From positions 558,001 through 622,000 of the forward strand of contig NZ_JBPXRR010000001.1 of assembly GCF_051842935.1 (NCBI RefSeq): a DNA stretch of 64,000 bases, given 5' to 3'. Position numbers and translations under genes: made by a program. The notes under the pieces are model-generated. The model did no database searches and had not been told where the DNA came from. It saw only the letters and a list, made by a program, of their open reading frames with translations. Origin of the DNA: Pseudalkalibacillus sp051842935 (GTDB lineage: Bacteria > Bacillota > Bacilli > Bacillales > Fictibacillaceae). Of this stretch, positions 33,538 to 41,907 are shown piece after piece; position 1 is the first letter of the stretch, and each line of letters begins with the position of its first letter.

Positions 33538-34203
33538 ATGGCCACTCGACTGAAACAAATCGGACTAATCGGACTCGGGAATTTCGGAGGAAGTTTGTGT
33601 AAGGAGTTCGCTGAGTTGAATACAGAGATACTAGCAATCGATCGCAACGAAGACAGAGTGGACGCGTATTCTTCATTTGCGACGCATGCCGTTGTAGCAG
33701 ATTCGACGGATGAAGGCGTGTTGAAATCGCTTGGTGTCCGGAACTTCGATCTGGTCATCGTTTCCTTAGGAGATGACATCCAATCGAGCATATTGACGAC
33801 ACTCGTCCTGAAAGAGATTGGTGTCAAGACGGTCTGGGCAAAAGCGCAATCGAAATATCACCGCATGGTACTCGAGAAGATCGGTGCAGACCGGATCATC
33901 CACCCAGAACGGGATATTGCGAAGCGACTTGCGCACCATGTCGTTTCTGAAAAGATCATCGATTACATCGAGCTATCACCTGATCATAGTATCGTTGAAC
34001 TGATCGCAACCCATAAAGTCCATAAAAAGACGCTCGGACATTTGGATATTCGGGCGAAGTACGGGTGCAATGTTGTTGGGATCAAAAAAGGCGTTGAAAT
34101 CATGGTTTCCCCGTCTGCGGAAGTGGAACTCCATGAAGGGGATACGCTCATCATCATCGGAACGAATGATGATTTAAAACGATTTGAGGATCGGGGATTG
34201 TAG
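33538..34203 (+). CDS. ktrA: Ktr potassium uptake system regulatory subunit KtrA
   Basis: This 221-residue cytosolic gating subunit has an RCK_N domain with the nucleotide-binding GLGNFGG (residues 11-17) and the acidic end of strand beta-2 (AIDRNEDRV), and an RCK_C domain (about 140-221; HEGDTLIIIGTNDDL) which in this family binds c-di-AMP. The octameric KtrA ring opens KtrB in response to ATP/ADP. The start follows GGAAGG. Three bases separate it from ktrB. Together with the leader riboswitch, c-di-AMP would control both synthesis and activity. Confidence 0.95.
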   Translation: MATRLKQIGLIGLGNFGGSLCKEFAELNTEILAIDRNEDRVDAYSSFATHAVVADSTDEGVLKSLGVRNFDLVIVSLGDDIQSSILTTLVLKEIGVKTVWAKAQSKYHRMVLEKIGADRIIHPERDIAKRLAHHVVSEKIIDYIELSPDHSIVELIATHKVHKKTLGHLDIRAKYGCNVVGIKKGVEIMVSPSAEVELHEGDTLIIIGTNDDLKRFEDRGL

Positions 34204-34206
34204 CCT

Positions 34207-35532
34207 ATGAAATGGTTACCGAGAAAACTGAATATCACACCGCCACAATTTTTGGTGCTCATGTTCCTAGCTTTTATCTTACTAGGAACATTGTTATTGA
34301 AGCTTCCGTTTGCAACCGAAGAGACAGTCAGCTGGACGGATGCACTGTTCCTTTCGACGTCCGCCATGACCGTGACAGGTCTCGTCACAATCGATCCAGG
34401 AACGGTTTTTACTCTGTTCGGTGAGATTGTCATCCTGGCACTGATCCAAATCGGCGGTCTTGGAATCATGTCCTTTGCCGTATTGATCTTCATCATGATC
34501 GGGAAAAAAATCGGCATGAAACATCGATTGCTCGTGCAACAGGCACTCAACCAGACGTCCATAGGCGGCGTCATCTTGCTCGTGAAAAGACTATTCATCT
34601 TTTCCATTGCCATCGAGTCTGTTGCGGTACTTTTCTTGACCCTTCATTGGGGTCCAGTGATGGGATGGGGGAAAGGCTTTTATGCTGCTGTGTTCCACTC
34701 CATTTCCGCTTTTAATAATGCAGGATTTTCAATTTGGTCAGACAGCTTGATGGGATTTGTCGGCGATCCGGTGGTCAACATCGTCATCACGGCCGTGTTC
34801 ATAACAGGTGGAATCGGATTCACGGTTCTCACAGATTTTTGGCACAGTAAGAACTTCCGGAATCTGAGCCTTCATTCGAAGTTGATGATCATCGGTTCTT
34901 TCATCATCAACATCGTTGCTTTTCTAATCATTTTCATATTCGAATCCAATAATCCAGCTACAATCGGTCAGCTATCATCAGGAGAGAAGATCCTAGCATC
35001 CTACTTCCAGGCGGTAACGCCACGAACGGCCGGATTCAATACGTTGGATATCGGCAGTATGGAGGATCCGTCCATCTTTTTCATGCTGTTGCTCATGTTT
35101 GTTGGTGGAGGTAGTGCATCAACAGCTGGGGGAATCAAGCTGACGACATTCCTGATTATCACGTTCGCCGTTTTCACTTTCTTGAAAGGCAAGTATGAAA
35201 TCGTTATCTTGCGGAGAACGATCGATTTTTATCTACTCGTAAAAGCATTAGCGATCTCAACGATCGGATTGACGTTCGTGTTCACTGCAATCTTATTGTT
35301 GAGCATGACTGAGAATGCACCGATTTTGCACATCATATTTGAAGTCTTTTCGGCGTTTGGTACCGTGGGACTATCGATGGGTTTGACCGGGGATCTTACG
35401 ATGTTCGGCAAATTTATGATCATCTTCATCATGTTCCTTGGAAAACTTGGGCCGTTGACGCTTGCTTTTACATTGTCCAGACACAGTCTTGAAAATATTC
35501 GCTATCCGAAAGAAGATATCTTGGCAGGGTAA
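34207..35532 (+). CDS. ktrB: Ktr potassium channel-forming subunit KtrB
   Basis: This 441-residue Trk/Ktr/HKT-family membrane protein has four M1-P-M2 repeats. The pore-loop glycines are in SAMTVTGLVTID, ISAFNNAGFSIW, TPRTAGFNTLD and FSAFGTVGLSMG. The gating-loop region GGGSASTAGGIKLTT lies in the third repeat. It carries K+ (possibly Na+-coupled) into the cell. It is co-transcribed with ktrA behind the c-di-AMP riboswitch. Confidence 0.95.
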   Translation: MKWLPRKLNITPPQFLVLMFLAFILLGTLLLKLPFATEETVSWTDALFLSTSAMTVTGLVTIDPGTVFTLFGEIVILALIQIGGLGIMSFAVLIFIMIGKKIGMKHRLLVQQALNQTSIGGVILLVKRLFIFSIAIESVAVLFLTLHWGPVMGWGKGFYAAVFHSISAFNNAGFSIWSDSLMGFVGDPVVNIVITAVFITGGIGFTVLTDFWHSKNFRNLSLHSKLMIIGSFIINIVAFLIIFIFESNNPATIGQLSSGEKILASYFQAVTPRTAGFNTLDIGSMEDPSIFFMLLLMFVGGGSASTAGGIKLTTFLIITFAVFTFLKGKYEIVILRRTIDFYLLVKALAISTIGLTFVFTAILLLSMTENAPILHIIFEVFSAFGTVGLSMGLTGDLTMFGKFMIIFIMFLGKLGPLTLAFTLSRHSLENIRYPKEDILAG

Positions 35533-35668
35533 TGACATCACTATGAGCTGTCTTGAGATTCTGGATTCCACACGACCATAAAAAATTTGCGGAATTATCA
35601 GACTTTGCTAAAATAAAGTAAACCATTTACATGACTAGCCTAAATCTAGATATTGGGATGTGATTGAT

Positions 35669-36511
35669 ATGAGTTTAGTTTTGCAAGAAGGACAACAAAT
35701 CAAGGAATTCTTTAATCAACATCAAAAAGAAATCGAAGAAAACTTGCTCTCAGAAGCTGAAAATGTAAGAGGTAAAATCGAAGAAATCCAGATGATCGGT
35801 AACATCAATTTGATTGAAAACGCCCATAAACTTATCGGTTATGTGGTGGAACAGCAAACCGAAGATCTTGAGAAATTTGCTGAACAAGAAGGAATCGTGT
35901 GGGCGAAATATTCCATGACATTGATGTTTAAACTCGATTGGATTCACGCAATACGTAGAACGTTATGGAGTTTTCTATATAGATATGATGTTGCGCAAGA
36001 TAAATCAGATCGTATAGAAGAATTTTATGCACTTGAAAAAACAATCAATGAACAGATCGACAAATTCCTGAATGTATTTTTTATCAGTTATTCTACTTAT
36101 AAAGATAAGCTTCTTGAAGCTGAACGGGAGCTGGTGGAAAACCTATCTGTCCAAATCATACCAATCAGTTCAAACACAGCAATATTCCCGTTAATTGGAA
36201 CAATGGATGGATATCGTTCCGAGACGATAGAAGATAAGGTTTTGGCTGAAGTAGGTAGAGGCAGAATCCAAACCCTGATTATTGACTTGTCAGGTGTGGT
36301 CGACATGGAGGGTTCCGTCACCCATCACTTGCTTAAAGTCATTGATGGTATTTCTTTAATGGGATGTGAAGCGATCATTACAGGAACTCGTGCCGATATT
36401 GCGAGTAAGATGGTGAGAGAGGGGCTTTCGTTTAAGGGTAAAGCAATAGTGAAAGGTAATCTCCAACAAGCGATTACAGAAGTCTTACTAGGTGATTTAC
36501 AATCTTGCTGA
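35669..36511 (+). CDS. RsbR-type STAS-domain stressosome paralogue, degenerate phosphosite
   Basis: This 280-residue protein has an N-terminal helical (globin-like) domain (1-150) and a C-terminal STAS domain (about 160-275) as in RsbR paralogues of the sigma-B stressosome. Aligned without gaps to the second RsbR paralogue in this window (IDLSGV anchor), the position of the first phosphorylatable Thr is Gly (G215, in VDMEGS). The second-site Thr in ITGT is kept. It may therefore be a scaffold subunit that responds differently to RsbT. ATG 35669 is chosen over GTG 35660, which overlaps the SD-like GGGATGTG. Confidence 0.83.
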   Translation: MSLVLQEGQQIKEFFNQHQKEIEENLLSEAENVRGKIEEIQMIGNINLIENAHKLIGYVVEQQTEDLEKFAEQEGIVWAKYSMTLMFKLDWIHAIRRTLWSFLYRYDVAQDKSDRIEEFYALEKTINEQIDKFLNVFFISYSTYKDKLLEAERELVENLSVQIIPISSNTAIFPLIGTMDGYRSETIEDKVLAEVGRGRIQTLIIDLSGVVDMEGSVTHHLLKVIDGISLMGCEAIITGTRADIASKMVREGLSFKGKAIVKGNLQQAITEVLLGDLQSC

Positions 36512-36584
36512 CAAGTAGAGTTGGAGGCTGATTGAATGGAAGAATCTATGGATCATTGGCTAGAGATAACAGTGATTGGACTTT

Positions 36585-36616
36585 GAAAATTGGGAAGACT
36601 GTCATCAGTCTTCCCG
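36585..36616. terminator. hairpin between converging genes
   Basis: Stem GGGAAGACTG with CAGTCTTCCC, loop TCAT. It is followed by AATTTTC only in the minus direction, so it best fits the minus-strand gene ending at 36690. Confidence 0.6.
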
Positions 36617-36689
36617 ATTATGTATCAGGAATGGTTGAGCACGATCAACACCATCGAGCACAGGTGGCTCATTTTCTTCAATCACACAG

Positions 36690-36878
36690 TCATTCACTTT
36701 GAGAAAGCTTGATGTTCCGTAAAATTCCGAAAATCGTCAATCCTATAAAGAAGAGTGACAATACAACAAGCGTGATGCTGTAGCCGAGTTCCCCTGTCGT
36801 ATACATACGGTGTGCGTATAGCCCCAAATTGATGGAACCGATCACCATAGCAAGTAATACTAGTCTAGAAATCTTCAT
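36690..36878 (-). CDS. small two-TM membrane protein
   Basis: This 62-residue protein has hydrophobic helices at about 5-24 and 34-54 and a short polar tail. A strong SD (AGGGGGGA) precedes the ATG. No family recognised. It lies just past the end of the amine oxidase gene's 3' side, on the same strand but separated by 56 nt. Confidence 0.7.
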   Translation of the reverse strand: MKISRLVLLAMVIGSINLGLYAHRMYTTGELGYSITLVVLSLFFIGLTIFGILRNIKLSQSE

Positions 36879-36934
36879 TTTCCATCCCCCCTATGAATTC
36901 CACTATACCAAAAAATAGAAAAGACGGAAAAGGG

Positions 36935-38422
36935 TCAATCACGTGCGTTCACTTCAAAAGCAGTTCGAACGCCGGATTCGATTGCCCCTTCAATCCACCC
37001 GTGAAAAGAGGAGGTATGTTCACCGGCAAAGTGAAGTCGACCTTCAGGCTGTTTGATCACCTGACCAAACTCTGAATATTGATAAGGCTTGAACAAAGTG
37101 AAGCAGCCACCAGAGAATGGGTTTTGAGCCCAACTGAAAGACGCGCCTTTCCGGAAGGTCTGAAACACAACTGGACCGTGGACTCTGGCAAGCATTTGAA
37201 GCGCTTCCTGAATCCTGCGGTCTTCTGGTAGTGCATCCCACAACGCCGCATTATCTTCCCAACTGTAACTGCCCAACATCACTCCTGGACCTGGTTTACC
37301 GATGTTATGACTCGGATAATAAGCGAATTGGAGTGGGAAGTCCGTTGTCATACTGCCACCGAACAACTGGTCTTTTTCCCAGAACTTATAACCGAACTCA
37401 AGTCCTATTTTCGTTGCAGGAACATAGTGCATCGTTTGAATGGCGGTTCTTTTTTCGAACGAGATGGATGAAAAAGGTTCAATGTTGATGAACTGGAAGA
37501 CGGAGAAGGGAATTGTCGTGATGGCATAATCTGCTTGTATTCCGCTTCTTTTTCCGGTTCTTGGATCAACAGTAGAAACAACAACAGATTTGTCATATTG
37601 TTTGATATCAGTAACATTTTCGTAGAGATAGAGATTGCTGGAGAGTTCTTTCATGAATGACCAGGGGAGTCGATCATTCCCGCCAATGATCTCATAGTAT
37701 TTCAAATCACTGCTGAATAAGTTCGACACGATGTCGGTGATGATATCGACGAATGATAACTCCGGAAAACCTTCAATACCCAACAAGATTTGTATGAGAT
37801 GGACCGTAGAGGCATCCAGAGACTTTCCAAAGGGGTTGTTTTTCAAGAACGAACCGAAAGAATACGAATCGTATTTCTTTTTCAGTCGGATCCGTTCTTC
37901 AGGGGATGCATTCGTATACAAATCAAAAAAAGGCTGCACGGCTTCCAAAAAAATATTCAATGCAGTCTGCTTTTTGTATTTATCTCCTACAGGGTATTTC
38001 AAAACGTCAGGATCCTTATCATATAGGTAGCGTCTCGTAAGGATTCCGTTCACGTAAATGATGTCATAGGGAGTCGAGTTGATGAACGGATTCAAAGGGA
38101 GCTTGAAACGTTTGATCAATTCTAAAACAAGTACATGGGTTTCCGGAATTCGCATGGCACCAGCCTCAAAATAATTCCCTTCTGAGAACGGTTGACGCAT
38201 GGTAAAAATCCTTCCGCCGACTCGACTATTTCCTTCCAAAATGGAAACTGTATGACCGGCTCGCTTCAATAACGAACCTGCAACGAGTCCGGCCATGCCA
38301 GCACCCAGGATCATTACATGCTTTGGTTTGGTGTTTTTCTGTAACCCGTTTTGAATGATGGATAGCATTTCATCCGGATAGGACAATATGCCATTCAGTG
38401 TCTCATCTAGTCCTTTCCACAT
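36935..38422 (-). CDS. FAD-dependent amine/L-amino-acid oxidase-like protein
   Basis: This 495-residue flavoprotein has the N-terminal dinucleotide-binding motif ILGAGMAGLVAGSLLKRAG (about 39-57) with EGNSRVGGRI (about 62-71), a middle substrate domain, and the C-terminal FAD motif LHFAGEHTSSFHGWIEGAIESG (split here into LHFAGEHTS and HGWIEGAIESG). These are typical of L-amino acid and monoamine oxidases. The product would be an imino acid or aldehyde plus H2O2. The exact substrate cannot be read. No signal peptide. It lies downstream of the flavodoxin gene on the same strand (66 nt gap). Confidence 0.88.
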   Translation of the reverse strand: MWKGLDETLNGILSYPDEMLSIIQNGLQKNTKPKHVMILGAGMAGLVAGSLLKRAGHTVSILEGNSRVGGRIFTMRQPFSEGNYFEAGAMRIPETHVLVLELIKRFKLPLNPFINSTPYDIIYVNGILTRRYLYDKDPDVLKYPVGDKYKKQTALNIFLEAVQPFFDLYTNASPEERIRLKKKYDSYSFGSFLKNNPFGKSLDASTVHLIQILLGIEGFPELSFVDIITDIVSNLFSSDLKYYEIIGGNDRLPWSFMKELSSNLYLYENVTDIKQYDKSVVVSTVDPRTGKRSGIQADYAITTIPFSVFQFINIEPFSSISFEKRTAIQTMHYVPATKIGLEFGYKFWEKDQLFGGSMTTDFPLQFAYYPSHNIGKPGPGVMLGSYSWEDNAALWDALPEDRRIQEALQMLARVHGPVVFQTFRKGASFSWAQNPFSGGCFTLFKPYQYSEFGQVIKQPEGRLHFAGEHTSSFHGWIEGAIESGVRTAFEVNARD

Positions 38423-38488
38423 GTTTCCATACCCCCTGAATAAGAAATATATTGTAGGAGGGATAGAAATATGAAGGGAGAGTTCGTT

Positions 38489-38956
38489 TTAAGATTGTAC
38501 ACTCTCTTTACATAATAGTTCCGCAAATGTCTTGCCGAACTGCTTACATCTTTCTACTTCTTCGTCTTCTGGTGTGAGTTCCACTTTCAACCCGCCTAGG
38601 ATGATTTCCGCCCCGAGTTCATGAAGTTTGTCACTAAGAATATCGACTGCAGCGCCATACTTCGGATACATCGAGTCACAAGAGCCGAATGTCGCTGCCC
38701 GAATACCCGTGAAATTCAATACATCCAATTCATCATAAAAATCCTCTAATTCATCTGGCAAGTCGCCATCACCCCACGTGTAGGATCCGAAGAGGATTCC
38801 GTGGAAATCCTTTAATTCTTCTACAGCAATCTCGTCAATTTCGATTTGCTTTTTCACAATCTCCACGTTCTGGTCACTCATCCCTTGTTCGATGAGGTCC
38901 GCCATATCCTCGGTATTTCCTGACATACTTGCGAATAGTATCAAAACCCGTTTCAT
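38489..38956 (-). CDS. flavodoxin (short-chain, iron-repressed type)
   Basis: This 155-residue FMN protein has the phosphate-binding loop FASMSGNTEDMADLI (about 8-22), GSYTWGDGDLPDELEDFY (about 58-75) and SCDSMYPKYGAAVD. It would replace ferredoxin as electron carrier when iron is short, as YkuN/YkuP do in B. subtilis. Two Fur-type dyads in its promoter support this. Three adjacent ATGs exist; 38956 is 8 nt from AGGAG, and 38959/38962 are alternatives. Confidence 0.92.
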   Translation of the reverse strand: MKRVLILFASMSGNTEDMADLIEQGMSDQNVEIVKKQIEIDEIAVEELKDFHGILFGSYTWGDGDLPDELEDFYDELDVLNFTGIRAATFGSCDSMYPKYGAAVDILSDKLHELGAEIILGGLKVELTPEDEEVERCKQFGKTFAELLCKESVQS

Positions 38957-38992
38957 CATCATCGCTCCTTATGTATTTATTTTATTTGAAAT

Positions 38993-39048
38993 TGAGAATC
39001 ATTATCACTTATATTCCTATCATAGTTGAGAATACTTCTCACTGTCAA
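38993..39048 (-). promoter_or_regulatory. Fur-regulated promoter of the flavodoxin gene (two Fur-like boxes)
   Basis: On the minus strand TTGACA (39048-39043), an 18-nt spacer and TATGAT (39024-39019) form a strong sigma-A promoter. The spacer holds the dyad TGAGAAGTATTCTCA (39041-39027). A second box, TGATAATGATTCTCA (39007-38993), has one mismatch to the 7-1-7 Fur consensus and lies just downstream of the -10. Confidence 0.8.
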
Positions 39049-39194
39049 CATCCTTCTCCGTCATAAAAAAGAAACATTGAAAAATGCTTTTTGCGTGTTT
39101 GAGACAAGCTTGATTCAGACATCCTAGTACATAAGAGACAAAGTTGTGACACTGCGGGTCCTTGAGAAGGTCAATACTGAAAGGGGAAATGGGT

Positions 39195-39293
39195 ATGTCA
39201 CCTGAAAAAGCGATTGGATTGATGCTCCAGTTCGGGATGTACACGATCGGTATCATCACCGTCACGATTTTGATCATGAACGCAGTGAATTGA
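39195..39293 (+). CDS. putative holin-like toxin peptide (Hol_Tox, type I TA-like)
   Basis: This 32-residue peptide is polar for six residues and then a single membrane helix: IGLMLQFGMYTIGIITVTIL. The LML-FGM-hydrophobic pattern matches small holin-like toxins of Bacilli, related in style to TxpA/BsrG type I toxins. ATG 39195 is chosen since GAAAGGGG lies 8 nt before it. A terminator hairpin follows at 39309. An antisense antitoxin RNA would be expected at the 3' side; I cannot identify it with certainty. Confidence 0.6.
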   Translation: MSPEKAIGLMLQFGMYTIGIITVTILIMNAVN

Positions 39294-39308
39294 AGAGGTA
39301 TTTTGTTG

Positions 39309-39345
39309 AAAGTGGTTCTTCCTTGGAGGAACCGCTTCTTTTTTG
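39309..39345 (+). terminator. terminator after toxin peptide
   Basis: Stem AGTGGTTC with GAACCGCT (G-T pair), inner TTCC/GGA pairing, then TTCTTTTTT. Confidence 0.75.
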
Positions 39346-39447
39346 TTTTTCCATAGCGGTATTTGACTTTCATTCGTTAAAGGATATTAGAAGAAAAGAA
39401 GCGAATAGATTAAATATAAAAGTAACGCGAATAAGGAGGGGATTGTA

Positions 39448-39723
39448 ATGGGTTCTTTTCTGAATATCGGGTCCTTCTTACTTATGCTGGTGTGTGTCGT
39501 GTGGTTTTTGACTCAAGTATTCTTTGAAGCGTATTTGCCACAGTCTCTCGGCTATCCCTTGATTTTCGGATGTGTTGTGTTTACTTTTATCATAGGAGTC
39601 GTCGGCACAATCGGAGTGGACAATTGGAAGTCTGCAGCTCGGACGATTTCAACGGTTCTGATGACTGGAGCACTGTCCATCATGCTCACCTTCATTGTTT
39701 TCATCGGAGCACTTTTCGGATAA
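39448..39723 (+). CDS. three-TM hypothetical membrane protein
   Basis: This 91-residue protein has hydrophobic segments at about 5-24, 36-55 and 68-90 and few charges. Strong SD AAGGAGGGG. No family recognised with confidence. The GNAT gene begins 18 nt downstream and is probably cotranscribed. Confidence 0.75.
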   Translation: MGSFLNIGSFLLMLVCVVWFLTQVFFEAYLPQSLGYPLIFGCVVFTFIIGVVGTIGVDNWKSAARTISTVLMTGALSIMLTFIVFIGALFG

Positions 39724-39741
39724 AAAGGAGTTCTTTCGCAC

Positions 39742-40230
39742 ATGCTGAAATCGGTAAAGAATGTTCAGTTGATTTCGTACAGTCCCATATATGACAAGGC
39801 TTTATTTTCCTTTTATCTTCCTGACGAACAACTACGATTCACGGCTTATCCTGAGGAAATGATTCGGTTGGCAAAGGAGGACGCTACCCGTCATCCTGTC
39901 ATCATCCTTTCAGAGGATTACCCTGTCGGATTTTTCGTATTACAAGCAGGAGAGCGTGTGGAGCAGTATACGGATGAAAAGAACGGATTATTGCTGATTG
40001 CTTTTTCTATTGATACGAATCATCAAGGAAAAGGTTATGCAAAGAGAGGACTGAAACTTCTGCCGGATTATGTCCGAACGAACTTTCCTGAAGTAAGGGA
40101 AGTCGTTTTAGCCGTAAATGAGAAAAACATTGCCGCGCAAAAGCTCTATCAGTCTTGTGGCTTTGTGGATCATGGTAAACGGAAGATGGGAAAAATCGGT
40201 CCACAACAATTATTAACGCTAGAAATATAA
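39742..40230 (+). CDS. GNAT family N-acetyltransferase
   Basis: This 162-residue acetyltransferase has the strand LLIAFSIDTNHQGKGYAKRG (about 83-102) with the acetyl-CoA loop Q-G-K-G-Y-A, and the closing block NIAAQKLYQSCGFVDHG. It resembles spermine/spermidine-type GNATs by the QGKGYAKR loop, but the substrate is not certain. SD is AAAGGAG. Confidence 0.86.
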   Translation: MLKSVKNVQLISYSPIYDKALFSFYLPDEQLRFTAYPEEMIRLAKEDATRHPVIILSEDYPVGFFVLQAGERVEQYTDEKNGLLLIAFSIDTNHQGKGYAKRGLKLLPDYVRTNFPEVREVVLAVNEKNIAAQKLYQSCGFVDHGKRKMGKIGPQQLLTLEI

Positions 40231-40231
40231 A

Positions 40232-40275
40232 AGGAGAGCTGCCTACCACCTGAATAGGTGAGAGGCAGCTCTTGT
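40232..40275. terminator. large hairpin between converging genes
   Basis: GAGCTGCCT pairs with AGGCAGCTC, with inner CACCT/AGGTG pairs. On the minus strand it is followed by CCTTTTATA. Confidence 0.8.
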
Positions 40276-40279
40276 AGGT

Positions 40280-41041
40280 TTAACTTTCTTGTTGATCACA
40301 ATAAATGTGCATCGCTTCCCTCATGAAAGCGGCTAATCCAGGTTTGAATTTGTCGATGTTCTTCGTGAAGCGCTCATCGTTCACGTATAAATCACCGAGT
40401 CCTCTGAAGATTTCAAGCGTGCAGTCATAATAATGGTCTGTAATATGCTGTCTCCAGTCGGATACCGCTTGTTGGACTTCAGGGTCAGAAGGTCCAGCAT
40501 GCATCCGATCGGCAATCTTTCTGTAAATGTCATTATTTTCTTGTTGGATCCGTACCCAATCTTCCTTCGTGTATTTGGCTGTTCTTTTTTCTGCCGTCTC
40601 CACGATCTCTTTTCCATATTTCTGTTTCGCTTCATCGGAATATTTCTTCTGATGTTCTTCAATTTCCTTCATATCAAAGCCTTTGAACATATCCTCTTCG
40701 TTCATTTTCGTTCCTCCTTCAATTGAGTGGATCGTCTGGTCGACCGTGCTGAGCATCTCTTCGATCCGTTTCTTTTTCTCCAGTAAAATTTCCTTGTGAG
40801 CATGTAACGCATGCATCCGGTCAAAATCAGGCCTGTCGAGTATTTCCTTGATTTTTGTAAGTGGGAAACCGATCTCCTTGAAAAACAAGATTTGCTGAAG
40901 TCGCTCGAGGTTTCGATCTGTATAAAGTCGATACCCGGCCGGGGTAATGGATTCTGGCTGCAACAATTCAATCTGGTCATAGTAGTGGAGTGTGCGCACA
41001 CTGACGCCAACGATGTTCGAAACATCTTTCACTTTATACAT
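40280..41041 (-). CDS. MerR-family multidrug-responsive regulator with TipAS domain
   Basis: This 253-residue regulator has an N-terminal MerR winged helix (YKVKDVSNIVGVSVRTLHYYDQ in the first 25 residues, then GYRLYTDRNLERLQQI). A coiled-coil dimer helix spans about 75-115, and a C-terminal TipAS-type drug-binding domain about 120-253, as in Mta and TipAL. Such proteins activate efflux genes and themselves on binding antibiotics. ATG 41041 is chosen as GAGGTGA precedes it. No pump gene is adjacent. Confidence 0.92.
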   Translation of the reverse strand: MYKVKDVSNIVGVSVRTLHYYDQIELLQPESITPAGYRLYTDRNLERLQQILFFKEIGFPLTKIKEILDRPDFDRMHALHAHKEILLEKKKRIEEMLSTVDQTIHSIEGGTKMNEEDMFKGFDMKEIEEHQKKYSDEAKQKYGKEIVETAEKRTAKYTKEDWVRIQQENNDIYRKIADRMHAGPSDPEVQQAVSDWRQHITDHYYDCTLEIFRGLGDLYVNDERFTKNIDKFKPGLAAFMREAMHIYCDQQES

Positions 41042-41060
41042 CTCAATCACCTCAAGATTA

Positions 41061-41091
41061 ATCGTAAGCTATGACGTAACGTAAGGGTCAA
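41061..41091 (-). promoter_or_regulatory. MerR-type promoter with 19-bp spacer
   Basis: On the minus strand TTGACC (41091-41086), a 19-nt spacer and TACGAT (41066-41061). The over-long spacer with a central ACGT-T-ACGT dyad is the hallmark of MerR-family activation, here probably autoregulation. Confidence 0.8.
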
Positions 41092-41169
41092 TTGCTTTTT
41101 TTGAAATAATGTGAAAAATAGGCACCTGCTGACCGATATAAAAGTCGTACGCCAAAAAAAGAGAGTTGT

Positions 41170-41676
41170 ATGATGAAGCTTCTGAAATCTATGTTGATTC
41201 TACTTTCTATTATTTTCATTCTCTATTTAGTGTACCATCATGTTATAATGGTCACTCCTGTTCAAGAAGTGAAAGATATCATGCTGAATTTAGAAAACAG
41301 TGAAGAAATCACGACCGATCAGCGTAATCAATTGAAGGAGTTAATTCAGGGGCCGAAATTTTATGGTTTCCCTGTATTCAAAATCACGACTGAAACTGAA
41401 CATTTTTTGGAGCCGCACATCCAACAATTGATCATCTATCAAGAAAGTATGTCAAATATCCATCCTCATGTTAAGATGGTATTTGTCTCGTTTGAAATCG
41501 TACGATATGACCCATCTGCCGCTAAAAAAGACAACTACATCCATGAAGGGAATTACACTGGAAAAGCTGTTTTTCATTTAGTCGAGGATGGATTCAATGC
41601 GTGGAAAATAACCGATGTGAGAACAACCGATTTCAAAAAATCGGACGATGGGCATTGGTCAGGCACGTACAAATAG
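41170..41676 (+). CDS. membrane-anchored hypothetical protein
   Basis: This 168-residue protein has one N-terminal membrane helix (about 4-24) and a hydrophilic extracytoplasmic domain of about 140 residues with a VAFHLVEDGFNAWKITDV-like ending seen in small secreted Bacillus proteins. Two ATGs (41170, 41173) follow AGAGAG. No named domain recognised. It is the first of a possible run of four tightly spaced genes (41170-43211). Confidence 0.75.
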   Translation: MMKLLKSMLILLSIIFILYLVYHHVIMVTPVQEVKDIMLNLENSEEITTDQRNQLKELIQGPKFYGFPVFKITTETEHFLEPHIQQLIIYQESMSNIHPHVKMVFVSFEIVRYDPSAAKKDNYIHEGNYTGKAVFHLVEDGFNAWKITDVRTTDFKKSDDGHWSGTYK

Positions 41677-41690
41677 AGAGGTTTTAACTT

Positions 41691-41891
41691 TTGAAAAAAC
41701 TATTCTGTCAATATGGGCACTGGGTTCTGTTCATCGTACTTGGTGTCATTGTTATTTCGAATTTCTTCTATTATAAACCGTACAACACTGCCGATATCGT
41801 TGCATTAGCCTTTGGTCTAATGGGCCTTATCGGAGTCTTGTATTTGGCGATCGTTACAGAGAAAAAGAAGAGGAACAAGAAAAACGATTAG
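41691..41891 (+). CDS. small two-TM membrane protein
   Basis: This 66-residue protein uses a TTG start (GAGAGG 10 nt upstream). Two hydrophobic helices (about 10-28 and 36-55) are followed by a Lys/Arg-rich tail. No family recognised. It is 14 nt after the anchored protein and 16 nt before the Nudix gene. Confidence 0.7.
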   Translation: MKKLFCQYGHWVLFIVLGVIVISNFFYYKPYNTADIVALAFGLMGLIGVLYLAIVTEKKKRNKKND

Positions 41892-41907
41892 CACGTGGGG
41901 GTAAGGT

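Noticed and set aside
36620..36695. 30-codon minus-strand frame overlapping the end of the small membrane protein gene
   Set aside because: GTG start without SD and no recognisable sequence; it ends in a terminator hairpin and is probably 3' UTR.
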